This document shows, one piece after another, positions 35,041-43,019 of a DNA stretch of 64,000 bases. The stretch covers positions 1 to 64,000 of the forward strand of contig CAMMNN010000005.1 of NCBI GenBank assembly GCA_946498245.1. The letters are read 5' to 3'. Origin of the DNA: an uncultured Clostridium sp. GTDB lineage: Bacteria > Bacillota > Clostridia > Lachnospirales > Lachnospiraceae. The notes under the pieces are model-generated. The model did no database searches. It was not told the origin of the DNA and saw only the letters and a program-made list of their open reading frames with translations. The translations under genes were made by a program, and so were the position numbers. The first letter of the stretch is position 1, and every line of letters begins with the position of its first letter.

Positions 35041-36876
35041 ATGAAACTGTTAGAACTGTATATCGGCGGCTTCGGAAAGCTTCATGACCAAACCGTTTCC
35101 TTTCAGGACGGATTCAATATCGTGTACGGAAAAAACGAAGCCGGAAAATCTACCCTCCACACCTTTATCCGGTGTATGCTTTTCGGCATTGAACGGCAGC
35201 GGGGTCGGGCTGCGCGGACAGACGCCTACAGCCGCTTCCTGCCCTGGGAAAATAAGGGCGGCTTTGCCGGGTGGATCCGCCTGGAAAAAGGCGGAAATAT
35301 TTACCGCATTGAACGGAATTTTCAAAACAACCGGGAGCTTTCTATTGTAGATGAAACGGCGGGACGGCAGATAGAGCCTACCAAAGCTTTTATGGACAGC
35401 CTCCTCAACGGCCTCAGCGAAACGGCATACACCAATACCATCAGCATTGGCCAGCTAAAAAGCGCTACGGATTCCGGAATGGTTTCGGAATTAAGAAATT
35501 ACATTGCCAATCTCAATACCTCCGGAAATCTGGCGCTGAATATTACCAAGGCCACGGCTTTTTTGAAGGCCCAGAGAAAGGCTTTTGAAAATCAGATGGT
35601 TCCCGAGGCCGCCCGCAGCTATACGGCCCTGTTAAGTGAGATCCGGAACATTGAAAAGGCCATATCCTCCCCGGAATATGAAAACCACCTGGCAGATTAC
35701 CGCAAAAAAAGAGACGGTATGTCCCGCTTAATCGCGGAAAAGCAGCAGGAAAAGGAAGACCTCCTGCAAAAAATCGCCAGAGGCCAGCAGCTTCTCTCCG
35801 GGAACCAGTTTTCCGGCGAATCGGCGATACTCCAATACGAGGACGAAGCGCGGATTATTTTTGCCCGGTACCAGTCTGCAAAGCTGGCCGCCGCCAAAAA
35901 ATCCAGAAAAATATTTCTGGCCCTGTCTTTCGTTATTGCCCTGATTTCTGCAGGAGCCGGCGGCTGGACCGCCCTTTCCGGGGCTTTTTCGGATATTCCC
36001 TTCCTTCCCTTTGTCTTCGGCGGCGCCAGTCTTTTCTTTCTGGCTGTGGGAATCATTTTAGCCCTGCGGAGCAGCGGCATCAAACGGGACTTTAATTACA
36101 GCAGTAAACTTCTCCAGGAAATCTTCTCCCGCCATCTTGGGGACAGTTCTATCTCTCAAGAAGCTATGAACGCCTTTTCTCAGCGCATGGGAGAATACCG
36201 GAGGCTCTGCGCCGCTCTCATTAAGTCAGAGGAAACCGTTAAAAGCCTGACGGAAGAGCTGGCCCAGCTTCAGTCCCAGCAGACCGCCTGCACGGAAAAC
36301 ATTGAACGCCAGCAGAGAACCCAGTGGGAGCTGGAACAGAAGCTGGAGCACCTTGCCAACTGTAAAACCCAGGCCGAAGCCCTCCGGGGCGTATTGGCGG
36401 AAAATGAACGGCTTTCCCAGGAAATCGCCGCCATTGACTTAGCCCAGGAAACTATGACCAATCTTTCTACCACCATTCGGGATTCCTTTGGCCTCTATCT
36501 GAATAAAGAGGCCTCCCGCCTCATTGACCGCATAACGGGAGGGGCTTACAACAGTATGAGCGTTGATGAAAACCTCCATGTTTTCATGAATACCAAAACA
36601 AAGCTGGTTCCTTTGGAACAGGTCAGCAGCGGCACTATGGATCAGGTGTATCTGGCTCTTCGTCTGGCTGCCGCCAAGCTTATCCAGAAAGGCGACGATC
36701 CCCTGCCTCTGATTTTTGACGACAGCTTCGTCCTCTATGATGATGAGCGCCTGAAAACGGCTCTCAAATGGCTGTCTTCCTCCTATCCGGGGCAGACCAT
36801 TATTTTCACCTGCCACCAGCGGGAAGCACAGATGCTTACTGCCAATCAGATTCCTTACCATCTGATCTCTATTTAA
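35041..36876 (+). CDS. YhaN/SbcC-like AAA ATPase with two mid-protein hydrophobic helices
   Basis: 611 residues. Split ABC-type ATPase: Walker A GKNEAGKSTL near residue 30, and signature (VSSGTMDQVYLALR) plus Walker B (LIFDDSFVLYDDE) near the C-terminus. Two coiled-coil arms flank two hydrophobic segments (about 300-320 and 325-345) in place of the zinc hook of Rad50/SbcC. This matches YhaN rather than SbcC, and it is much shorter than SbcC (about 1,000). The hydrophobic pair may anchor the arms at the membrane. It pairs with the upstream nuclease. Confidence 0.87.
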   Translation: MKLLELYIGGFGKLHDQTVSFQDGFNIVYGKNEAGKSTLHTFIRCMLFGIERQRGRAARTDAYSRFLPWENKGGFAGWIRLEKGGNIYRIERNFQNNRELSIVDETAGRQIEPTKAFMDSLLNGLSETAYTNTISIGQLKSATDSGMVSELRNYIANLNTSGNLALNITKATAFLKAQRKAFENQMVPEAARSYTALLSEIRNIEKAISSPEYENHLADYRKKRDGMSRLIAEKQQEKEDLLQKIARGQQLLSGNQFSGESAILQYEDEARIIFARYQSAKLAAAKKSRKIFLALSFVIALISAGAGGWTALSGAFSDIPFLPFVFGGASLFFLAVGIILALRSSGIKRDFNYSSKLLQEIFSRHLGDSSISQEAMNAFSQRMGEYRRLCAALIKSEETVKSLTEELAQLQSQQTACTENIERQQRTQWELEQKLEHLANCKTQAEALRGVLAENERLSQEIAAIDLAQETMTNLSTTIRDSFGLYLNKEASRLIDRITGGAYNSMSVDENLHVFMNTKTKLVPLEQVSSGTMDQVYLALRLAAAKLIQKGDDPLPLIFDDSFVLYDDERLKTALKWLSSSYPGQTIIFTCHQREAQMLTANQIPYHLISI

Positions 36877-36878
36877 CT

Positions 36879-36926
36879 AAAAATGAGGGGAAGCTCCCTG
36901 TCCAAAAGGAGTTCCTCCTCATTTTA
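36879..36926. terminator. bidirectional terminator between convergent genes
   Basis: AAAATGAGG/CCTCATTTT is extended by an inner GGAAGCTCC/GGAGTTCC pairing. T-runs occur on both strands. It separates the YhaN-like gene from the leftward coiled-coil gene. Confidence 0.8.
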
Positions 36927-36929
36927 TTG

Positions 36930-38033
36930 TTATCCCGCGTTTTTCTGTTCCTTATAAACCACAATGGCTTCGCTAAGGTTGGATGCCTGTCCATTGCGGA
37001 TAATCTTTGCCAGCTCCGCCAACCGATCCGTCTGAAGGAACTCCTTTCCCAAATACGTTTCGTACTCGTCTGTTACGTGAAGGGCCTGCTCCTTTAGGTG
37101 AATCTGGGCTTCTGTCAGTCTGGCCTCTGTCCTCTCGTGTTCTTCCTGCAGCGCTTCCAGCCTGTCTTTGCTGTTATTGACGATTTCATCAGAAATAATG
37201 GTTTTTGTCACGGTATTAAAGGTGTTTAAGGCGTCTTTTTTATGAAGGCTGATCTCCTGCAGTTCCTGTTCGATCCGGGCAATCTCATCGTCAAACTTCT
37301 CCAGATTGTAAACCTTCTCATCTCTGTCACGCCGGATAGAAAGCGTAATAACCCGAATCTTTTTGCGGTTTGAACGCATGATGCTGCGAATATCCCGTCC
37401 CTTTTTCAAGGTATCGGCATGGCGGATTTTCGTTTTATTTCCTATGGTAATGTAAATTCCGCCAAACAGCAGGATCGCCAAAAGGTATATGACTATAAGC
37501 ATCCAAAATTTCCGCTGTTCCTCCGGCACCAGAAAATACGCGCCGCTGGGAATCCCCAAAAAGCAAATGAGAAACGTCAGAAGGCCCAGTCCCGCTTCTT
37601 TTAAGCTCCCCGGCATATACATAGCGTAATACCAGGTACTTCTGCAAAAAGCCGGTACCCGGTTCTGTTTAAACAGTGTTTTTAGCTGGCTGTCCAGCTC
37701 CTGATTGTGTTCTCTGAGGACTTCGGTTTCTTCGTCAATCCGCTCCCGGATCCCCTGGCTTTTCGCCTTCTCCCGCTTTGCCCGAACCTTTCTCAGACGC
37801 TCCTGGCCGCTTCCGATCTCCTTGTCATAGCTGGAGCTGATTTCCTCCCGGCGTTTCTTTACAGTTACATTAATGGAATCCGTTACCGTCCGTTTTTCGC
37901 TTTCCAGTTCCCGTTCCAGACGGCGTTCCTCCGCTGACAGCTCATCGCAGGCTTTTTTGCTCCGGTTCAGCTCTTCCACTGCCTTCATCGCTTCTGACAA
38001 AAAAGCGGAATAATCCGTAATCCCAGACCCCAT
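36930..38033 (-). CDS. coiled-coil membrane protein of unknown function
   Basis: 367 residues from ATG 38033 (AGAGGGGGAA site; the track start is an upstream TTG). An N-terminal charged coiled coil (about 10-120) is followed by two transmembrane helices (about 148-172 and 180-200) and a second long coiled coil (about 215-340). Both coiled coils face the same side, presumably the cytoplasm. I do not recognise a family. The layout resembles the two-armed membrane ATPase upstream but without any ATPase motif. Monocistronic and convergent with it. Confidence 0.75.
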   Translation of the reverse strand: MGSGITDYSAFLSEAMKAVEELNRSKKACDELSAEERRLERELESEKRTVTDSINVTVKKRREEISSSYDKEIGSGQERLRKVRAKREKAKSQGIRERIDEETEVLREHNQELDSQLKTLFKQNRVPAFCRSTWYYAMYMPGSLKEAGLGLLTFLICFLGIPSGAYFLVPEEQRKFWMLIVIYLLAILLFGGIYITIGNKTKIRHADTLKKGRDIRSIMRSNRKKIRVITLSIRRDRDEKVYNLEKFDDEIARIEQELQEISLHKKDALNTFNTVTKTIISDEIVNNSKDRLEALQEEHERTEARLTEAQIHLKEQALHVTDEYETYLGKEFLQTDRLAELAKIIRNGQASNLSEAIVVYKEQKNAG

Positions 38034-38116
38034 AAGCAAGTTCCCCCTCTTGTCCGAATATCTGTAAAACCTCTCCTAATAGATTACTACAAATTGCAGC
38101 TATCGACAAGGTTTTC

Positions 38117-38145
38117 TTGTATAAACTCCATTTATCTGCTACAAT
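38117..38145 (+). promoter_or_regulatory. promoter of the small 38185 gene
   Basis: TTGTAT (38117-38122) and TACAAT (38140-38145), 17 bp apart, followed by TAAGGAGG and ATG 38185. Confidence 0.55.
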
Positions 38146-38184
38146 AAACACCAAAATCGCGTTTCGTCTAAGGAGGTTTTGATT

Positions 38185-38451
38185 ATGTTCCGTATGTGGG
38201 GAAAGCTTTGGAAGGATAACCGGCTTGTGCAGGATACGGTTATCTGCATCTCCGACCCGTCTTTGTCCCGAACCCAGAAGGTCTTTCAGTCCCTGGATGA
38301 CATTTGCGTCCAGTTTGATTTGGGCCACCCTATCTGGATGGATTCCGCCATTCGGGATTTTCAGCGTCATGCCAAAGCAAGATTTTATCAGGACTGTTTT
38401 GTGGAGTCCATTGACTTTGACTATCTGGAAATCCAGGTCATTGAGGAATAA
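38185..38451 (+). CDS. small conserved-looking hypothetical protein
   Basis: 88 residues from ATG 38185 with an excellent AAGGAGG site (eight-base spacing) and its own promoter, so it is a real gene. It is soluble, has no cysteine pattern suggesting metal binding, and includes a central acidic and aromatic segment (VQFDLGHPIWMDSAIRDF) and a second (RFYQDCFVESIDFDYLEIQ). Function is not recognised. Its last 14 bases overlap the 3' end of the convergent GH32 gene. Confidence 0.8.
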   Translation: MFRMWGKLWKDNRLVQDTVICISDPSLSRTQKVFQSLDDICVQFDLGHPIWMDSAIRDFQRHAKARFYQDCFVESIDFDYLEIQVIEE

Positions 38452-39877
38452 CCGCCAATTCCCACTTGAGTTTTTCCCATTTATAAGGCGACTCAAGAAA
38501 GACCCGGTACTGGTTGTCCGCCGGATATACCGTTTCTGTTATCCGGGTTTTTCCTCCCTGCCAAAAGATTTCCACAGCGCTTCGGTCCACCCAGATTTCC
38601 AAAAGGTCCGTTTTGTCATTTCCCTGTCTTTTGCCGTCTTCCAGGGGACAGATAACCATGCCCTTATCCCACTGATTTTCCATAGGGTTTTTATCCACTA
38701 CCATTATCCGGTTTAAAAGATCTACTGTCAGCTCCAACTGCCTTCCCTCTCCGTCAGACATGAGAAAGATTCTGACCTGACCCGATTCCAGCGATTCCGG
38801 TTCCAGCCGGAGGCGATAGCGGTTTCCGTCCCCAGCCGGAAGCTCCGTCGGCTTTCTTCCCGCCAGCGTCTGTCCTTCAACTGCTTTTTCTTTCCACAGG
38901 CCTTCTGCTTCCTTTACAGGCCGGCAGCAAAAGTTTCCGGCCTTATCTAAGAACACTTCCGACGGGAGGGTCAGACAGCCCCTCCAGCCTTCTTTGTCTG
39001 TCGGCCCCCAGTCTTCCATCCAGGGCATCCACATCCATCCGTTCATCCACCCTATGGCCACTCTCCGTCCGTCAGGAAGCTCATAGGTCTGCGGCGCATA
39101 AAAGCGGCCGCCCCAGTCATACCGCTCCGCCTTTTCTACCAGGAAGCGGCAGTTGTCAAAATCTACAGCGCCTTCAAAACGTATGGCAGGCCAGAACCGG
39201 CTATGGTACATGGGGGACGCAGTCAAAAACCATTTATCCCCTAATTGAAATAAATCCGGGCACTCAAACATGGAGCCCCAGGTTCCCTCTGATTCCAGAA
39301 GAATCCCATTATACTCCCAGTTCAGCAGATCCTCGGAAGAATACAGATAAATTCTGCCGCGGCTTTCCGGACAGTCCGCCGGACCGTCGCTTCCTCCGCA
39401 GATCATTCTCCAGCGCCCTTTAGCCCAGAAAACCTTTGGATCCCGGAAATCCTCAGAATTTCCTTCGGGAGCTTCTATCAGCGGATTTTCCTTAACCTTT
39501 TCAAAACGGAAACCGTCCTCTGATACAGCCGCACACTGGGTCTGGACTGTTTTCCCCTCCCGCTTTACCGTTCCGGTATAAAACAGATACAGCTTTTCGT
39601 CCTTTACTACAGGGCACCCGGAAAAACAGCCCCCCGCCGGATCCTTGTCATACTCCTGATCCGGCGTAAGGGCACAGCCGGCATCTTCCCAATGTATCAT
39701 GTCATCGCTTACGGCGTGGCCCCAATGCATGGAATCCCAGTTGCAGTGATAGGGATTGTACTGGTAAAAAAGATGGTATTTCCCTTGAAACCATACCAGG
39801 CCGTTGGGATCATTCATCCACCCCTTAGGGGGAGTGAAATGGAATCCCGGCCTCCATAACTCTTTGCTCTTTTCCAT
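38438..39877 (-). CDS. GH32 beta-fructosidase (sucrose or fructan hydrolase)
   Basis: 479 residues with GH32 signatures: WMNDPNG (nucleophile Asp), FRDPKVF, and ECPDLF (acid/base Glu), plus the five-bladed propeller and a C-terminal beta-sandwich (about 340-479, ending in EIFWQGGKTRITETVYP). There is no signal peptide, so it acts inside the cell. Because uptake in this operon is by an ABC transporter and not a PTS, the substrate is probably an unphosphorylated fructosyl sugar. Last gene of the leftward operon. Confidence 0.92.
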   Translation of the reverse strand: MEKSKELWRPGFHFTPPKGWMNDPNGLVWFQGKYHLFYQYNPYHCNWDSMHWGHAVSDDMIHWEDAGCALTPDQEYDKDPAGGCFSGCPVVKDEKLYLFYTGTVKREGKTVQTQCAAVSEDGFRFEKVKENPLIEAPEGNSEDFRDPKVFWAKGRWRMICGGSDGPADCPESRGRIYLYSSEDLLNWEYNGILLESEGTWGSMFECPDLFQLGDKWFLTASPMYHSRFWPAIRFEGAVDFDNCRFLVEKAERYDWGGRFYAPQTYELPDGRRVAIGWMNGWMWMPWMEDWGPTDKEGWRGCLTLPSEVFLDKAGNFCCRPVKEAEGLWKEKAVEGQTLAGRKPTELPAGDGNRYRLRLEPESLESGQVRIFLMSDGEGRQLELTVDLLNRIMVVDKNPMENQWDKGMVICPLEDGKRQGNDKTDLLEIWVDRSAVEIFWQGGKTRITETVYPADNQYRVFLESPYKWEKLKWELAVIPQ

Positions 39878-39897
39878 CGCTTCTCCTTATTTTTGTT

Positions 39898-40740
39898 TTA
39901 CCCTTTTACAGCTCCCTCCGTCATACCTTTTATAATATTTTTCTGAAGCAGGACATAGAAAATCAGTTCCGGAATCATAATCATAAGGCTGGCAGCGATA
40001 ATACCGCTGTAGTCCATGGAATACTGGCCTCTAAACATGGAAGTCATAAGGGAAACCGTGTTCATTCGGCTGTCCTGGATAAATGTGGACGCAAAAGGAT
40101 ATTCATTAAAAATATAAACGGCGTTAAAAATTACCACTGTGACAAAGGTGGGCTTCATAACCGGAATCACCACCCTGGTACAGAGTTCAAACAAATTGCA
40201 GCCGTCTATTATGGCCGCTTCCTCCAATTCCCCCGGAAAGCCTCTGAGAAATCCCGTAAAGATCAACGTATTAAATGAGATATTTACCGCAATGTAAGGC
40301 AGAATCAACCCCAGCCGCGTCCCCAAAATTCCCAGAAGGGAATCGATCCGGTAAATGGGAAACAACAGCACATAAACGGGTATCGCCACGCCAATGAGCA
40401 GATACAGGTACAGCCAGTCCGAGAGTCCCCTCCTCCGGTATTCCAGTCTGGCAATGGCAAAGGAGCCCATAAATGTCACCGCAACGCTGAAGAAGGTGGC
40501 TGTTGCCACCAAAATCAGGGTATTTCCGTACATTTGCGGAAAGTCTATGGTTTCCACTGCCCTCTGATAGTTATCAAAAAGCAAGGTTTCCGGAAGAGAA
40601 AGAGGGCTGTTTACAATCTCATTATTGGTCTTAAAAGAAAGCAGCACCGACCACAAAATGGGAATCAGCGCCAGTATCAGCAGGGAAACGACTAAAAAGT
40701 AAAACGCCGCCTTTTTTGCTGTTCTTTTTCTTCTTTCCAT
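39898..40740 (-). CDS. sugar ABC transporter permease (MalG/UgpE type)
   Basis: 280 residues from ATG 40740 (AAAGGGGTG site; the track start lies inside the previous gene). Six hydrophobic helices and the permease EAA motif (EEAAIIDGCNLFELCTRVVIP) that contacts the ATPase. It belongs to the carbohydrate-uptake-1 family. No ATPase gene is in the operon, so a shared MsmX/UgpC-type ATPase elsewhere would energise it. Confidence 0.93.
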   Translation of the reverse strand: MERRKRTAKKAAFYFLVVSLLILALIPILWSVLLSFKTNNEIVNSPLSLPETLLFDNYQRAVETIDFPQMYGNTLILVATATFFSVAVTFMGSFAIARLEYRRRGLSDWLYLYLLIGVAIPVYVLLFPIYRIDSLLGILGTRLGLILPYIAVNISFNTLIFTGFLRGFPGELEEAAIIDGCNLFELCTRVVIPVMKPTFVTVVIFNAVYIFNEYPFASTFIQDSRMNTVSLMTSMFRGQYSMDYSGIIAASLMIMIPELIFYVLLQKNIIKGMTEGAVKG

Positions 40741-40742
40741 GG

Positions 40743-41627
40743 TCACAGCACCCCTTTCTGCCTCTTTCGGGACGTAATGCGGATATAGGCAACGGATCCC
40801 ACGGCGGAGCAAAGCAGCACTACCACCGCAATGGCCATTCCATAACCGTACTTTCTGGACTGGAATACTGTAAAGTACATATAAGAAGTTAAAAGCTCTG
40901 ACTGGTGAGCCGGTCCCCCTCCTGTTAATTGTACCACTAATTCATAGATTTTAAACACCCCTGTAATGACTAATACTGTATTGATTATAATGGTTTCCTT
41001 TAACATAGGCAGTGTAATCTCTTTCACCCTTCGGATACTTCCAGCTCCGTCTATCGCGGCGGCCTCATAAAGCTCCTGGGGAATGGTTCTTAACCCTGAT
41101 AGAAAAATAGTGCTGTGAAATCCCAGTACCTGCCAGGTGAAGACAATGGCCAGAGAAAGGGGCGTCCACCTCCTTCCTCCGATCCACTCAATGGCCAGTT
41201 CCTCCAGCCCTGCCGCCCGTATAAGGCTGTTAAGGAGTCCGTAATTGGGATTTAAAATATATCCCCAGATAATTCCAATAATAATGGGCGCAATAATATA
41301 CGGGGCAAACAAAACCATTTTAAATAAGCCGTTCCCTTTAAAATCCGTATTCATAATCAGGGCTGCAAAAAAGGAACCTGCCATTAAAAACGCGATACTG
41401 CAGCCCAAAACTAAAAACGTATTTTTTAGGGCAACTAAAAATAACTTGTCCTGAAACAGACGAATGTAATTATCCAGTCCATTAAATACCGCCTTCCCCA
41501 GTCCGCTATATTCGGTAAAGCTATAGTAAACGGCAATGGCCGCCGGAATCATAATAAACACTGTGTAGATCAAAAGAACCGGAGCCAAAAGAGCCGCCTT
41601 TGCTTTTTTCGTACTTAGCCATCTCAT
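40743..41627 (-). CDS. sugar ABC transporter permease (MalF/UgpA type)
   Basis: 294 residues, six hydrophobic helices, and the EAA motif (YEAAAIDGAGSIRRVKEITLP). It forms the heterodimeric channel with the 39898 permease. It lies six bases after the solute-binding protein gene with only a weak ribosome site (GGTAGGCTGCT), which suggests translational coupling. Confidence 0.93.
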   Translation of the reverse strand: MRWLSTKKAKAALLAPVLLIYTVFIMIPAAIAVYYSFTEYSGLGKAVFNGLDNYIRLFQDKLFLVALKNTFLVLGCSIAFLMAGSFFAALIMNTDFKGNGLFKMVLFAPYIIAPIIIGIIWGYILNPNYGLLNSLIRAAGLEELAIEWIGGRRWTPLSLAIVFTWQVLGFHSTIFLSGLRTIPQELYEAAAIDGAGSIRRVKEITLPMLKETIIINTVLVITGVFKIYELVVQLTGGGPAHQSELLTSYMYFTVFQSRKYGYGMAIAVVVLLCSAVGSVAYIRITSRKRQKGVL

Positions 41628-41633
41628 AGCAGC

Positions 41634-43019
41634 CTACCGTTCTGCGCTGTGGAGATCTTCCACGTATTGGGCCGCTTCTTCAGGAGTGTACACCCCTGTC
41701 ATAACCCCAAAGGACGCGTCAAAGTAGCCGTAAGCTACGCTGGTAGAAAGGGAGTTAAAGGGTTCCGTAACTGCCGCCCAGTCGTCGTTTAGAGCACTTA
41801 TCATAGTGGCCAGAACCGGGTGTTCTTCCTCATTCACTTCCCCGTTATACTGGGAGCAGGGCAAGGCAAAGGTTTCCTCGGCAATGATCCGGGTTCCTTC
41901 TTCCCCGTAATAAAACTGCCAAAATTTCATAATAGCGTCCAGAAGTGCCGGATCCTGAGCCGCCTTAGCAGACACTACATACACGCCGCCGGAAGCCTTG
42001 ATTCCGATTTCCTGGGGGTATTGGCTATCCGTAAAAGTGGGTCCCCAGAAGAATCCTATTTTGTCGGCGATTTCGCTGTTTTCAAAATCGCTGATGTCCC
42101 AGGCACCGGAATTGAACATTGCCGCATTGCCTCCCAAAAAGCTTTCTTTGGCTTCAAAATACCCCATATTGGCAATATCTGGGGTAAAGGTTTCATTGTC
42201 CCGCATTTCCTGCAGCTTTTCAAAGTAATGAATAAAGTCCTCATTTCCCCAGGAGATGGATCCGTCGTCTAATCCCTCCAGCTTTTCAAAAAATCCGTAG
42301 CGGGCCAGCATGGTTTCAAAGGCCCAACAGCTATAGTTATCCTTTGCGCCGATAGCCAGAGGAACAATGCCCGCTCCATTTAATTTATTTACCGCTTCCT
42401 GAAATTCTTCATAAGTCACCGGCGCCTCAGAGATCCCCGCCTGCTCAAACAAATTTTTATTATAGAAAAATCCTACCATCATTACTTCGCTGGGAAGGCC
42501 GTAATCTGCTCCGTCCACTCTGCAGCTTCCTTCCAGTCCCGGAAGGAGACTGTCATTAATTCCATAGGTTTCCAGCTCCTCAGCCATATTGTATAAATAC
42601 CCTCCTGCCGCAAACTCTCTGGCAGTAGCCTGTTCCAGCCAGAAAATATCCGGCAGCTTGTCCTCTCCGGCCAGCAGTGTCATCTGGGTATTGTGCTCCG
42701 AAACTTCCCTTCCGGAAATATCGATTTTAATGCCGGGATTTTCCGCCTCAAAGGCCGCGATAATCTTCATGACATGAGGGTTTTGGGCTTCCACGTCGGC
42801 TACATGTTCCGCAAAACGGATCGTAATCTCCCCCTCTCCGCCAGTCTGCGCCTCACTGGTTCCAGCCTCACTGGTTCCAGCTTCACTGGCAGCGCTGGTT
42901 TCGGCTGAGGAAGGATTCTCCCCCGTTTCCGCTTCTCCTGCGCCGCCGCACGCGGCCAATCCTCCGGCAACTGCGGCAGCAAGCCCTGTCAAAAAGATTC
43001 TTCTCCACATTTTTTCCAT
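41634..43019 (-). CDS. sugar ABC transporter solute-binding lipoprotein
   Basis: 461 residues with a lipoprotein signal (LAAC-GG, cysteine near 24), a Ser/Glu/Thr/Gly linker with repeated GTSEA units, and an SBP_bac_1 fold (ITIRFAEHVADVE, MKIIAAFEAENPGIKIDI, LPDIFWLEQA, YGLPSEVMMVGFFYNK). It starts directly after the GH116 stop (TAAATG). It captures the sugar that the GH116 and GH32 enzymes degrade. Confidence 0.92.
   Translation of the reverse strand: MEKMWRRIFLTGLAAAVAGGLAACGGAGEAETGENPSSAETSAASEAGTSEAGTSEAQTGGEGEITIRFAEHVADVEAQNPHVMKIIAAFEAENPGIKIDISGREVSEHNTQMTLLAGEDKLPDIFWLEQATAREFAAGGYLYNMAEELETYGINDSLLPGLEGSCRVDGADYGLPSEVMMVGFFYNKNLFEQAGISEAPVTYEEFQEAVNKLNGAGIVPLAIGAKDNYSCWAFETMLARYGFFEKLEGLDDGSISWGNEDFIHYFEKLQEMRDNETFTPDIANMGYFEAKESFLGGNAAMFNSGAWDISDFENSEIADKIGFFWGPTFTDSQYPQEIGIKASGGVYVVSAKAAQDPALLDAIMKFWQFYYGEEGTRIIAEETFALPCSQYNGEVNEEEHPVLATMISALNDDWAAVTEPFNSLSTSVAYGYFDASFGVMTGVYTPEEAAQYVEDLHSAER

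Noticed and set aside
38438-39877. GH32 enzyme called as sucrose-6-phosphate hydrolase
   Set aside because: The operon imports by ABC transport with no PTS gene, so a phosphorylated substrate is not supported.
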